64,000 bases of DNA, from NCBI RefSeq assembly GCF_000421145.1, contig NZ_ATWH01000007.1:186001-250000 (forward strand). The letters are read 5' to 3'. Positions 48,715-57,894 of the stretch are shown piece after piece. Source of the stretch: Glaciibacter superstes DSM 21135. GTDB taxonomy: Bacteria > Actinomycetota > Actinomycetes > Actinomycetales > Microbacteriaceae. Numbering within the stretch: position 1 is the stretch's first letter; each line of letters opens with the position of its first letter. The notes below the pieces were generated by a model. The model ran no database searches. It was not told the DNA's origin and saw nothing but the letters and a program-made list of their open reading frames with translations. The position numbers were made by a program, and so were the translations under genes.

Positions 48715-49386
48715 ATGGCATCACGCGACAGCTTCCAGAAAATTAGTACCGTCTCTCTCACCGACGAGGCCCAGCGTCAGATCCGGGAGCAGATCCTGAG
48801 CGGAACCTTCCAACCCGGCGACTCGCTCCCGGATTCGGTGATGGCGGAGCAGATGGGCGTCAGCCGATCCCCGGTTCGCGAAGCCCTGCGATTGCTTGAG
48901 CAGGGGGGTCTTGTCGAGAAGGCCACGCACCGTTCCTATCGCGTCCTCTCGATTGATCACTCCGACCTTCCGGAGCTTGCGGCGCTCCGGATCGCAGACG
49001 AGGTGCTGGCGGTGCGGATGATTGTTCAGAACAGGACTCCGATCGATTCGCTCCACAGTCACATCGACGAAATGCGGTCGGCTGGCGATGCCGTAGAGTT
49101 CGCGATGGCGGACACCGATTTCCATGCCGACACCGTCGCCCTCGCCGGACTGCCCCGGCTGACCAGTCGGTACGGCGCGCTTCGCGATCAGATCCGCCTG
49201 GCGCTAAGCGTGACGCTGCCACCAGTTGGCCTAGGCGCCGAACACTTCCTGAGTTCGCACGAAGAGCTTTACCGCCTGCTCGCCGAGGCGCTTGTCCACG
49301 GGAATGCTCGTGACGTGATCAGCGCGTGGGAGGGCCATGTCCTCGCCGGGATGTCATCTGCGGGGTTGCTCTCGCCCCTCGTCTGA
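48715..49386 (+). CDS. GntR family regulator, FCD subfamily
   Basis: A 223-residue repressor: winged helix at about 15-75 (SLTDEAQRQIREQILSGTF, MAEQMGVSRSPVREALRLLEQGGLV) and FCD domain with metal-ligand candidates in DTDFHAD, SHEELY and EGH. I take the ATG at 48715, since the stretch before it lies in the transporter gene and promoter. It is divergent from the MHS transporter operon, which is the usual arrangement for a local substrate-responsive repressor. The ligand is probably the imported acid or an oxo-acid intermediate. Confidence 0.9.
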   Translation: MASRDSFQKISTVSLTDEAQRQIREQILSGTFQPGDSLPDSVMAEQMGVSRSPVREALRLLEQGGLVEKATHRSYRVLSIDHSDLPELAALRIADEVLAVRMIVQNRTPIDSLHSHIDEMRSAGDAVEFAMADTDFHADTVALAGLPRLTSRYGALRDQIRLALSVTLPPVGLGAEHFLSSHEELYRLLAEALVHGNARDVISAWEGHVLAGMSSAGLLSPLV

Positions 49387-49503
49387 ACGCCTATCCTGCC
49401 CGCGCGGGGCGTCCAATCTTCGGGGAATCGAACAGATGCCGATTGGTGCACAATTATTGCGTCTTCTTGACGATAGTCGCGACGAAGCGATACGCTCGAG
49501 AAC

Positions 49504-50448
49504 ATGCCCAACGCCGGTGTCATCCCTGTCACTATCGTGACAGGGTTTCTGGGGAGCGGTAAGACGACGCTCATCCAGCGCTATTTAGACGACGCGGACT
49601 CACACCGGATCGCTGTGGTGGTGAACGAGTTCGGCTCTCTCGGCATCGACGGTTCGCTGCTCGGCGAGGCGGTCGGCCCGGTGATCGAATTGGCCAACGG
49701 ATGCTTGTGCTGTGAGAGCCGCGGAGATCTGGCCCTTGCGCTGGTCGGCCTGGCCGCCGGCGCATCCTCTCTCGACACGATCATCGTGGAGACCAGCGGG
49801 GTGGCCGACCCGCTCGGCGTCGCCGACCTGCTCACCAACCATGTGTTCCCGATCGATCTGGTGCTCGCCGCCGTGGTGACGGTGGTCGACGCCGAGAACT
49901 TCGACCTCAACCTCGATCACGCCGAGGCGGCCTTCGCGCAGTTGACCAGCGCAGACCTCTTCGTGATCGGCAAAGCCGACCTCGTCTCGCCCGACACGGT
50001 TCGCGCCCTCCGGGAGCGTCTGTCGCGCATCAACCCGGAGGCCGCGGCTGTGACCACCGACGAGGGTCGCGGCGTGAACGACGCGCTCGTGGTATCGCAT
50101 CCGCATCCCACAGTCTTCTCGGAGTCGCGGGCACCGCACGCCGAGAGCGGCTTCGCCAGCGTGTCGTGGAGCGGGGCGATGCCCCTCGTCGAACGCGAGT
50201 TCGTCGACTGGGTGGAATCCCTGTCGACCGCCGTCACGCGGTTCAAGGGCCTAGCCTGGCTCTCGGATCGCTGCCTCGCAGTGCACCGCGTCGGCTCCCG
50301 GGTCACCGCGCTTCCCGCACCTCCAAGCGCCCAGCGGGACCTCACGAAGGGGCAGGCGCGTGTCGTGCTGATCGGGCCGCAGTCGCGACGCACTCAGGTC
50401 GATGCGGAACTGGACGCCTTCCAGAGCAGACTGAAGGAGATGCGATGA
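49504..50448 (+). CDS. CobW/COG0523 family GTPase (metallochaperone-like)
   Basis: A 314-residue G3E GTPase. The P-loop is GFLGSGKTTL (14-23), the metal-binding CxCC motif is Cys67-Leu-Cys69-Cys70 in ELANGCLCCES, the Walker B/switch region is IIVETSGVADP and the guanine-specificity motif is GKADL. A CobW C-terminal domain follows. Family members insert or deliver Zn or Co to client metalloenzymes. Its stop overlaps the ATG of a metal-dependent amidohydrolase (ATGA), so that enzyme is the natural client. The gene has its own 117-bp upstream region without an obvious Zur box. Confidence 0.9.
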   Translation: MPNAGVIPVTIVTGFLGSGKTTLIQRYLDDADSHRIAVVVNEFGSLGIDGSLLGEAVGPVIELANGCLCCESRGDLALALVGLAAGASSLDTIIVETSGVADPLGVADLLTNHVFPIDLVLAAVVTVVDAENFDLNLDHAEAAFAQLTSADLFVIGKADLVSPDTVRALRERLSRINPEAAAVTTDEGRGVNDALVVSHPHPTVFSESRAPHAESGFASVSWSGAMPLVEREFVDWVESLSTAVTRFKGLAWLSDRCLAVHRVGSRVTALPAPPSAQRDLTKGQARVVLIGPQSRRTQVDAELDAFQSRLKEMR

Positions 50449-52160
50449 AGGTCGAAGACGGACGTGTGGTGGCGGACACCATCCTGTACAACGGGCGGAT
50501 CAACACCATCGATGCTGCCGACAGCATCGCCGAGGCCGTCGCGATGAGCGGAGACCGCATCCTCGCCGTCGGCCGCGACGCCGACATCCGACGGTTGGCC
50601 GGCGGTTCGACCCGCGAGGTCGACCTGCGCGGGCGCAGCGTCATTCCGGGGCTGATCGACAACCACACCCACCAGCTGATGGCCGGTCTCGACACGGCCG
50701 AGGCGGGCGCGAAGGTCAATGTGCAGCTGTGCACGACGATCGACGAGATCAAGGCCCGGATCGCTGATGCGGCTCGGCGGCTCCCGGCCGGTGAGTGGAT
50801 CACCACCTCGTGCCTGTTCCGCGGCGCCCTCCGAGACGGCCGCTTCCCGAACCGGCACGACCTCGACCAGGTCGCCCCCGACAACCCGGTGTACATCGCC
50901 GACGGTGGGCGCAACATCATCGTGAACACTCGCGCCCTGGAGCTGGCCGGCATCAACGCCGAGACGCCCGATCCGGGGTCGGACCCCGAGGTGGCGCAGG
51001 GGCACATCGTGCGCGATGAGTCGGGGGTGCCCACGGGCCATCTAATTGTGGGCGCCGGCGATCTCGCGCGCCGCGCCTGGTGGAAACGCCTCGGCCAGCC
51101 GATCAAGATGTGGGACTTCCTCGACTTCGACCACGAGACAACTCTGCGGGCGCTTCGAGCGCAGATGCGGGTGCTGAACGCGGCAGGCATCACCGGCACC
51201 CGCGACATGGGCGTGGCCCCGCGTGAGATCGACGTCTACCAGGATCTGGTGGCTCGCGGTGAAGCGACGGTGCGCACCGATCTCATCCTCGGGCTACCCG
51301 TGCAGTACCTGAACACCGAGCAGATCCTCGAGTCCTTGCATTCCTACATGGGTCCCAAGCAGGGCTTCGGCGACGAGTGGCTGCGCGTCGGCGGGTTGAA
51401 GATCGTCGCCCAGAACTATGGCTACTGGAGCATGCAGCCCGAGAAGATCCGCGCCCTGGTCGTCGAAGGCAATCGGCTGGGCTGGTCGTTCGCCATCCAC
51501 GGCACCCCGGGTGATCTCGGCAACGACATCGAGGTGATCCTGGATGCACTCGAGGAGGCCGATCGCGAGATCCCGCTGTCGGGGAGGCGCTGGTCGTACG
51601 AGCACGCCTTCGGGCTGATCCAGCCCGAGTATCAAGAGCGCCTGCGTCGGATGGGGATCACCATCGCGGCGAATCCGCACCTGTCGTACGTCGGGGCGGG
51701 TCGGTCGATCGCGATGCAGGGCGCGCTGCAGAGCATCCGCATGGGCGAGCCCGACGACCCGGGACACGCAATCGACGTGACGATCCGAAAGTGGGGTCAG
51801 CCGATCCGATCCTGGTTGGCTGCCGGGCTGCTCGTCACGGGCGGTAGCGACTCGCCCGCCGTCGCCTACGACCGCGAGCACCCTTTCCTCGGGCTCTGGG
51901 CCACGTTCTCGCAGGAGACCCTCGCCGGAGTGCTGATGCCGGAGGAGACCGTCGACCGCCAGACCGCCTTGCGGATCTGGACGATCAACAACGCGATCGC
52001 CACCGGCGAGGAGCACCTGAAGGGCAGCATCGAAGCGGGTAAGCTCGCCGATCTGGCCGTGCTCACCGGCGACCCGCTGACCACCCCCGACGAGGACTTC
52101 CTCTCGCTCAGAGTCGAAGAGACAATCGTCGGCGGCCGAACCGTGTACGAGAGAGAGTGA
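50445..52160 (+). CDS. Amidohydrolase family protein, YtcJ type
   Basis: A 571-residue amidohydrolase 3 protein: N-terminal beta-domain (ILYNGRINTID, RILAVG), then the metal motif IDNHTHQ with His74 and His76, the barrel, an EHAFGLI His segment near residue 388, the GGSDSPAVAYDREHP Asp motif near residue 467 and the C-terminal GKLADLAVL strand. Such enzymes hydrolyse N-acyl, N-formyl or cyclic amides with one or two Zn ions. The ATG overlaps the CobW-like GTPase stop; a longer upstream frame is a shadow of that gene. A small alpha/beta hydrolase follows by 7 bp. Substrate unknown. Confidence 0.9.
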   Translation: MKVEDGRVVADTILYNGRINTIDAADSIAEAVAMSGDRILAVGRDADIRRLAGGSTREVDLRGRSVIPGLIDNHTHQLMAGLDTAEAGAKVNVQLCTTIDEIKARIADAARRLPAGEWITTSCLFRGALRDGRFPNRHDLDQVAPDNPVYIADGGRNIIVNTRALELAGINAETPDPGSDPEVAQGHIVRDESGVPTGHLIVGAGDLARRAWWKRLGQPIKMWDFLDFDHETTLRALRAQMRVLNAAGITGTRDMGVAPREIDVYQDLVARGEATVRTDLILGLPVQYLNTEQILESLHSYMGPKQGFGDEWLRVGGLKIVAQNYGYWSMQPEKIRALVVEGNRLGWSFAIHGTPGDLGNDIEVILDALEEADREIPLSGRRWSYEHAFGLIQPEYQERLRRMGITIAANPHLSYVGAGRSIAMQGALQSIRMGEPDDPGHAIDVTIRKWGQPIRSWLAAGLLVTGGSDSPAVAYDREHPFLGLWATFSQETLAGVLMPEETVDRQTALRIWTINNAIATGEEHLKGSIEAGKLADLAVLTGDPLTTPDEDFLSLRVEETIVGGRTVYERE

Positions 52161-52167
52161 ACTGCAG

Positions 52168-52905
52168 ATGAACCTGACGATCCCGGTGGGCGGCACCCCG
52201 ATGGACGCCGAATTGACCCTGCCCGACGGGGGCGACGCGCTCGCCGCGGTCGTGCTGTGCCCCGGCCTCACGCGCGACATCGCGGGCTTGGCGTTCTTGC
52301 GCGATGCCCTGGTGGCGGACGGCCGTGCAGTCCTCGCGATCCGCTACCGCGGCATGGACCTCCTCGACGACGACGAGGACGTGCAGGCCGCCATCGATCA
52401 GCTGGCCTCTCACGAGCGCGTCGACGCTTCGCGGATCGCGTTGGTGGGCCATTCCCGCGGTTCGATGGTGAGTCTCCGCATGGCGGCGACGGATGCGCGG
52501 GTGGCGGCTGTCGCGGCCATCCACCCCGTCACCGACTTTCTCGGCTATGTGCGGGCATCCCGTGACTACGCGCCCGTGCGCTACGCGGCACTCGTCTCCC
52601 GGTTCGGCGACGCCGATCCGTTCGCGGATCCCGCGCCGTACGAGCGGTACGCCGCGTTGAACTACGCCGACCGGATCACCGCTCCCGTGCTTTTGATCGC
52701 TGGCACCACGGATCTGCATTCGCCGCTGCACCATTCGCAGCTGATGAACGCCGCACTGATCGCGGCCGGCAACACCGCCACACGCCTGGAAATCATGGAG
52801 GGTTCGGGGCACTTCTTTGAGCGTTACTACCTTGATGATTGCCGCAACGAGATCGCAGCGCTGGTCACGGAGTGGCTGGCATCGGCTGTTCCGACGGCCC
52901 GATAG
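52168..52905 (+). CDS. Alpha/beta hydrolase (dienelactone-hydrolase-like size)
   Basis: A 245-residue serine hydrolase with the nucleophile elbow GHSRGS at Ser96, an Asp in LIAGTTDLHSP near residue 190 and a His in GSGHFFERYY near residue 215. It follows the YtcJ-type amidohydrolase by 7 bp and is part of that operon. Its 3' end overlaps the convergent paaX-like gene by 41 bp. It may hydrolyse an ester or thioester produced by the amidohydrolase; not resolvable from sequence. Confidence 0.85.
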   Translation: MNLTIPVGGTPMDAELTLPDGGDALAAVVLCPGLTRDIAGLAFLRDALVADGRAVLAIRYRGMDLLDDDEDVQAAIDQLASHERVDASRIALVGHSRGSMVSLRMAATDARVAAVAAIHPVTDFLGYVRASRDYAPVRYAALVSRFGDADPFADPAPYERYAALNYADRITAPVLLIAGTTDLHSPLHHSQLMNAALIAAGNTATRLEIMEGSGHFFERYYLDDCRNEIAALVTEWLASAVPTAR

Positions 52906-53746
52906 CCGGCGACACGGCCCGGTGGCCGGTGACCGATTCGACGAATAGCTCGGCCGCCGGCTGCAGTGTCGCGAACAGTTCGAGGAAGAGCTGCTCGGCG
53001 GTGACCCCGCTCCAATCGGCCGAGAGATGCTCGAGCGGGATGCCGGGGTCGAGGTAGGGCAGGCGCCGCCACTCAGTCAAGAGACCAATCTGGGCCGCGA
53101 ATTGCTCGTCGTCGGGGGGGGAATCGCGCATTCCGCGCGCCACGGCCGACCAGCGCTCCACGAAGTCGCGATACAGCCGGTCGAGGGCGTCGAGATCCCA
53201 CCACCGGCGAATGGCGGCGGCGGTCGAGCCGCGCGCGACGTGGCCGGCGAGGAAAAGATCGACATACTCGCGCAACCCGTCGCGCTCGAGGGCGCTGTCG
53301 AGCTCCGCGAAGATCTGCTCGGTCGCGATCCAGAGACCAGGCGACACCTGGCCGCAGCCTAGCCTGGTGAGGATCGTGCGCAGCTGATGCCGGAGATGCC
53401 GCTCGTTCTCCGGGATGGAGAACGAGACGAGCAGCCACGGATCGGCGACGGTCGCGCGTCGGGGGGCGAAGATGCGTGCGTCGCCCTCCCGGAACACGGC
53501 CTCGAGTTCGGGGGAGAGCCGATACGCCGCAGATCCGCCCGCCCGGGTGCTGACCAGAACTCCGCGACGCTTCAGTCGCGAGACGGACGAGCGGATGCTG
53601 GCGTCCTCGACCCCGAGAGCGTGCAGCAGCGCGATCAGATGCGAGATCTGCAGCGCCTTGCCGTCGAGCCGCGAATAGAGGCCGAAGATCGTCAGGATGT
53701 AGTGCTGCTGCCGCTGGGCCGCCGATGGAGTCGCAACGGTCGTCAT
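52865..53746 (-). CDS. PaaX family transcriptional repressor
   Basis: A 293-residue regulator. The N-terminal winged helix (HYILTIFGLY near 15-25, then ALGVEDASIRSSVSRLKRRGVLVSTR) is the PaaX signature, followed by the dimerisation and C-terminal domains. PaaX repressors sense aryl-CoA thioesters such as phenylacetyl-CoA and control the catabolic genes that make them. It is the last gene of the aryl-CoA operon, 13 bp behind the monooxygenase gene, which fits autoregulated control by the CoA ester made by the ligase. Start at the ATG at 53746; in-frame codons upstream belong to the monooxygenase region. It overlaps the convergent hydrolase gene by 41 bp. Confidence 0.9.
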   Translation of the reverse strand: MTTVATPSAAQRQQHYILTIFGLYSRLDGKALQISHLIALLHALGVEDASIRSSVSRLKRRGVLVSTRAGGSAAYRLSPELEAVFREGDARIFAPRRATVADPWLLVSFSIPENERHLRHQLRTILTRLGCGQVSPGLWIATEQIFAELDSALERDGLREYVDLFLAGHVARGSTAAAIRRWWDLDALDRLYRDFVERWSAVARGMRDSPPDDEQFAAQIGLLTEWRRLPYLDPGIPLEHLSADWSGVTAEQLFLELFATLQPAAELFVESVTGHRAVSPAIGPSEQPMPATP

Positions 53747-53759
53747 GCAGAGAGCATAC

Positions 53760-56186
53760 TCAGTGCGCGCCCGCCGGCACGGGCGCCGTGCGCGTGTTCC
53801 CCGGATCGGCGGCAACTGCGGCTCCGTCGATCCAGCGACGGTGCACTCCGTCGTCGACCGGATCCACCGCTGTGGCGAGCAGTTCCAGCCGCGGTCGGAT
53901 CGCATCGGTGCGCGCCGACGGCGGCTTGCGGGAGCCGGCCCGGAAGGGAGCGATCCACTCGGCGCCGGGGCCGCGATAGCCCTGATCGGCGGCGGCGTGC
54001 AGGGTCCACTGCGGGTCCCAGAGGTGGGTGCGGCCGAGCGCCACGAGGTCGGCGCGGCCGGCCAGGAGGATGGAGTTGACGTCGTCGTAGGAGGAGACCG
54101 CGCCGACCGCGATCACCGTGACCTCGGCGGCGCGGCCGATCCGGTTGCGGATCTTGTCGGCGAACGGGGTCTGGTAGCTCCGGCCGAACGCCGGGCGCTC
54201 GGCTTTGGCCACCTGGCCCGACGACACGTCGATGCCCGCGGCGCCGTGGGCGATGAACGCGGACGCGATTTCGACGGCGTCGTCGTCGGTGTTGCCGCCC
54301 GGCACCCAGTCGTGCGCCGAGATCCGCACCAGCAGCGGGCGCTCGGCCGGCCAGACCTCGCGCACGGCGTCGAAGACTTCGAGCGGGTAGCGAAGGCGAT
54401 TCTCCACCCTTCCGCCGTACTCGTCATCGCGCTGGTTGGCGATTGGGGAGAGGAAGGAGGAGAGCAGGTAGCCGTGGGCGGCGTGCACCTCGAGCAGGTC
54501 GAAACCGGCTTGGGCGGCGCGCCGGGCCGAGGCTACGAACTGCTCGCGCAGCTCGTCCATGTCGACTCGGGTCAGGGCACGCGGTTCGGGACTCGCCGGG
54601 CCGTAGGGGATGGCCGAGGGGCCGACGGTCTCCCAGCCGCCCTCGGGCAGCGGGTCGTCGATGCCCTCCCACATCAGTTTCGTGGAGCCCTTGCGGCCCG
54701 AGTGCCCGATCTGGGCGCCGATCTTCGCGGTGGTCGAGCCGTGCACAAAGTCCACAATCCGCTTCCAGGAGTCGGTGTGCACGTCGGTGTAGAGGCCGGT
54801 GCAGCCGAGTGTGATCCGGCCTTCCGCGGAGATGCCGATCATCTCGGTCATGACGAGCCCAGCGCCACCCGCCGCCTTGCTGCCGAGGTGCACGAGGTGG
54901 AAGTCGCCTGCCACGCCGTCGACGGAGGAGTACATGTCCATCGCCGAGACGACCACGCGGTTCTTGAGGGTGAGTCCACCGATGCGGTGGGGCTGGAACA
55001 TCGCGGGAGCGGTCGCGGCTTCCGCGGCGGGGCCTGCGAAGTCCTCCAGTACCGTGCCGGCGAATTCGGGGTCGCGCAGCGCGAGGTTGTCAAAGGTGAT
55101 CCGGCGGCTGCGAGTGAGCAGGTTGAAGGCGAATTGCAGCGACTCCTGGTCGCCGTATTGATCGATGTTCTCGAACCATTCCAGTGAGGCCTGCGCGGCC
55201 CGCTGGGTGGAGAGCACCACGGGCTTGCGCTCGGCCTCGTACGCGGTGAGGGCAGAGTCGAGATCCGGATGCTCGTGCAGGCACGCGGCGAGGGCCAGCG
55301 CGTCCTCCATGGCGAGTTTCGTGCCTGATCCGATCGAGAAGTGCGCGGTGTGGGCGGCGTCGCCGAGCAACACGATGTTCTGGTGACGCCAGTGCTCGTT
55401 CCGTACGGTCGCGAAGTTCAGCCACTTGGAGTTGTTGGTGAGCACCTGAGATCTACCGAGCTCGTTGGCGAAAAGCTCGGCGATGCGGGCGATCGACCGA
55501 TTGTCGCTGACCCCAGGGGCGAAGGTCTCGGTCTCGCTCCCGTCGAAGCCGGCGCGGCGCCAGACGTCGTCATGCATCTCGATGATGAAGGTGCTCTCAG
55601 TGGCGGAGTAGGGGTAGCCGTGGATCTGCATGACGCCGTACGGCGTGTGCTTGACGATGAAGGTGAAAGCCTCGAAGGCGCGGTCCAGGCCCAGCCACAT
55701 GTATTTCGACTGACGCACGTCGATGCTCGGGCCGAAGCTGTCGGCGTAGCGACCCCGGACGCGAGAGTTGATGCCGTCGGAAGCGATCACCAGATCGTAA
55801 TCGGCGGCGAGCAGCTCAGTGTCGGGCGCCTCGGTTCGGTAGTTCACGATGACTCCGAGATCTCGCGCTCGTTGCTGGAGCACGAGGAGGAGCCCCTTGC
55901 GGCTCATCGCCGCGAAGCCCTGCCCGCCGACCGTGTGGGTGCTGCCATCAAGGGTGATGTCGATATCGGTCCAGCGCGCGAAGCTCTCGCGCATGGCGGC
56001 AGCGACCACCGTGTCGGCGTTCTCGATGCCGCCGAGCGTCTCGTCACTGAACACGACGCCGAATCCGAAAGTGTCGTCGGGAGCGTTGCGCTCCCACACG
56101 GTCACCTCGTGAGCGGGGTCGAGTTGTTTCATGAGCGCGGCGAAGTACAGGCCGCCCGGGCCTGCTCCGATGATGGCGATCTTCAT
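53760..56186 (-). CDS. Aryl-CoA monooxygenase / Old Yellow Enzyme fusion (salicylyl-CoA 5-hydroxylase or 2-aminobenzoyl-CoA monooxygenase/reductase family)
   Basis: An 808-residue two-domain flavoenzyme. Residues 1 to about 395 are a class A FAD monooxygenase (IIGAGPGGLY at 5-14, SDGINSRVR near 164, GDAAHTAHFSIGSGTKLAMEDA near 295). Residues from about 405 are an Old Yellow Enzyme barrel (LKNRVVVSAMDMYSS, HAAHGYLLSSFLSP, DEYGG, VALGRTHLWDP). This fusion is known from 2-aminobenzoyl-CoA monooxygenase/reductase of Azoarcus and salicylyl-CoA 5-hydroxylase (SdgC) of Streptomyces, which act on ortho-substituted benzoyl-CoA. The aryl-CoA ligase gene is 4 bp upstream, supporting CoA-bound substrate. 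Salicylate and anthranilate are both possible. Confidence 0.87.
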   Translation of the reverse strand: MKIAIIGAGPGGLYFAALMKQLDPAHEVTVWERNAPDDTFGFGVVFSDETLGGIENADTVVAAAMRESFARWTDIDITLDGSTHTVGGQGFAAMSRKGLLLVLQQRARDLGVIVNYRTEAPDTELLAADYDLVIASDGINSRVRGRYADSFGPSIDVRQSKYMWLGLDRAFEAFTFIVKHTPYGVMQIHGYPYSATESTFIIEMHDDVWRRAGFDGSETETFAPGVSDNRSIARIAELFANELGRSQVLTNNSKWLNFATVRNEHWRHQNIVLLGDAAHTAHFSIGSGTKLAMEDALALAACLHEHPDLDSALTAYEAERKPVVLSTQRAAQASLEWFENIDQYGDQESLQFAFNLLTRSRRITFDNLALRDPEFAGTVLEDFAGPAAEAATAPAMFQPHRIGGLTLKNRVVVSAMDMYSSVDGVAGDFHLVHLGSKAAGGAGLVMTEMIGISAEGRITLGCTGLYTDVHTDSWKRIVDFVHGSTTAKIGAQIGHSGRKGSTKLMWEGIDDPLPEGGWETVGPSAIPYGPASPEPRALTRVDMDELREQFVASARRAAQAGFDLLEVHAAHGYLLSSFLSPIANQRDDEYGGRVENRLRYPLEVFDAVREVWPAERPLLVRISAHDWVPGGNTDDDAVEIASAFIAHGAAGIDVSSGQVAKAERPAFGRSYQTPFADKIRNRIGRAAEVTVIAVGAVSSYDDVNSILLAGRADLVALGRTHLWDPQWTLHAAADQGYRGPGAEWIAPFRAGSRKPPSARTDAIRPRLELLATAVDPVDDGVHRRWIDGAAVAADPGNTRTAPVPAGAH

Positions 56187-56190
56187 GTCG

Positions 56191-57846
56191 TCATGCCTCC
56201 TTCGGGGCGTTCGGGGCGGTGGCGGCGAGCTCCGCCGCGATCCACTCCCTGAGGATGAAATGCTGGAGTTTTCCACTGGGGTTGCGTGGGAGTGTTTCCA
56301 GGAAGTCGATGCGTCGTGGCACCTTGTAGGTGGCGACGCGCGAATGCACGTGGGCCTGGATCGATTCGCGCGCGGCGTCGTCGGCGGCGACACCGGGACG
56401 CAGCACGATGAAGGCATTGACGATGGCGCCCTTTTCCGGGTCGGGGCGCCCGACGACGGCCGACTCGGCGACATCCGGATGCGTGTCGATGACCGCTTCA
56501 ACCTCGGGCGCTCCGATGTTGTATCCGGCCGCCACGATCATGCTGTCGGAACGGGCGCCGTAGACGAAGTACCCGTCTTCGTCCTGCCGGTAGGTGTCGC
56601 CGGTGAGGTTCCAGCCGTTCTTCACATAGTCGGCTTGACGGTCGTCGTCGAGGTAGCGGCATCCGGTCGGGCCGATGATGGCGAGGCGGCCGAGCGTGCC
56701 TGCCGGAACCTCGTGGCCGTCGTCGTCGAGGACGGTCGCGCGGTAGCCCGGCACCGGCCTGCCGGTCGCACCCGGACGGATGTCGTCGCCGGCGGCGGAG
56801 ATGAACACGTGCAGCATCTCGGTGGCGCCGATGCCGTCGATCAGCCGGAGTCCGCTCTGTTGCTCGACTGCCTCGAAGGTCTCCCGGGGGAGGTGCTCGC
56901 CGGCCGAGACCCCGATCCGGAGCTTCCGCAGGGCGTCCGCCCGGCCCTCTTTAAGCATCGCCCGGTACCCGGTCGGCGCGGTGTAGAGCACCGTCACACC
57001 GTAGGAGTCGATGGCGTCGGCCAGCGCGGTCGGGCCGGAGCGCTCGAGCAGCACGGAGGACGCGCCGAAGCGGAACGGGAAGATGACCAGCCCGCCGAGG
57101 CCGAAGGTGAAGGCGAGGGGCGGAGATCCGGCGCAGACATCGTCGGGCTGGATGTGCAGGATGTGATGGGCGAAGGTGTCGGCGATCGCGAGGATGTCGC
57201 GATGGAAGTGCATGGTGACCTTCGGCACCCCGGTGGTACCGGATGTCGGTCCGAGCAGCGCCACGTCGTCGGCGGCCGTCTGTACGGCGGCGAAATCGCC
57301 GGACTTCTGATCCGCGGCGCGGATGAGCACGTCGTCGTTGCCGCCGAGCACCAGGGTCGGCACGGTCTCCCCGAGGGCAGCCGCGAGATCCTCCGTGAAC
57401 CGGTGATCTACGATCACGAGGTTGGGTCGGGTCTTGGCGGCAACCTTCGTGAGCTCGGACGAGCGCCACGCCACCATCGTCGTGATCACGATCGCGCCCG
57501 CCTTCACGACGGCGAACCATGCGGCGACCGCCCAGGGGTTGTTGGGGATGCGCAGGAGGACGCGGTTGCCCGGCACGATGCCGTAGTTCTCGGTGAGTAC
57601 CTGGGCTATGCGGTTCGCTTGCTCCTGCAAGCGTCCGTACGTCCAGACGTCTCCGTTCTCCGCGCGGAGCGCGATCCGATGCGGCCCGAACCGGGAGACC
57701 GTCTGGTCGAGCAGGGCTTCAGCGGCGTTGAGTCGCTCGGGGTACTGCAGCTCGGGCAGGGTGTGCTCGAGCACGGGCCACGCCTCGGCTGGAGGCAGGT
57801 TGTCTCGCGCGAAGGTGTCCACGTGAGCAGAGGGCGTCAGCGTCAT
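56191..57846 (-). CDS. Aryl-CoA ligase (benzoate/anthranilate/salicylate-CoA ligase family)
   Basis: A 551-residue adenylate-forming CoA ligase of the benzoate-CoA ligase branch. The P-loop-like motif is LLGPTSGTTGVPK near residue 205; DGIGATEMLHVFIS is the A5 region with aryl-selective residues; TGDTYRQDEDGYFVYGARSDSMI is A7/A8; the catalytic Lys is in PRNPSGKLQHF near the C-terminus. The ATG at 57846 follows AAAGGA 8 nt upstream; an earlier in-frame start adds 12 residues. It activates an aromatic acid to the CoA ester, the substrate of the monooxygenase encoded directly downstream. Confidence 0.9.
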   Translation of the reverse strand: MTLTPSAHVDTFARDNLPPAEAWPVLEHTLPELQYPERLNAAEALLDQTVSRFGPHRIALRAENGDVWTYGRLQEQANRIAQVLTENYGIVPGNRVLLRIPNNPWAVAAWFAVVKAGAIVITTMVAWRSSELTKVAAKTRPNLVIVDHRFTEDLAAALGETVPTLVLGGNDDVLIRAADQKSGDFAAVQTAADDVALLGPTSGTTGVPKVTMHFHRDILAIADTFAHHILHIQPDDVCAGSPPLAFTFGLGGLVIFPFRFGASSVLLERSGPTALADAIDSYGVTVLYTAPTGYRAMLKEGRADALRKLRIGVSAGEHLPRETFEAVEQQSGLRLIDGIGATEMLHVFISAAGDDIRPGATGRPVPGYRATVLDDDGHEVPAGTLGRLAIIGPTGCRYLDDDRQADYVKNGWNLTGDTYRQDEDGYFVYGARSDSMIVAAGYNIGAPEVEAVIDTHPDVAESAVVGRPDPEKGAIVNAFIVLRPGVAADDAARESIQAHVHSRVATYKVPRRIDFLETLPRNPSGKLQHFILREWIAAELAATAPNAPKEA

Positions 57847-57894
57847 CGACGTCGTCCTTTCGTCATCGGAAGGTGCGGGCAAACGGATGTGGGG

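Noticed and set aside
53745-55187. 480-codon forward frame opposite the monooxygenase/OYE gene
   Set aside because: Antisense to a gene with unmistakable FAD and OYE motifs; the translation is Gly/Val/His-rich with no domain.
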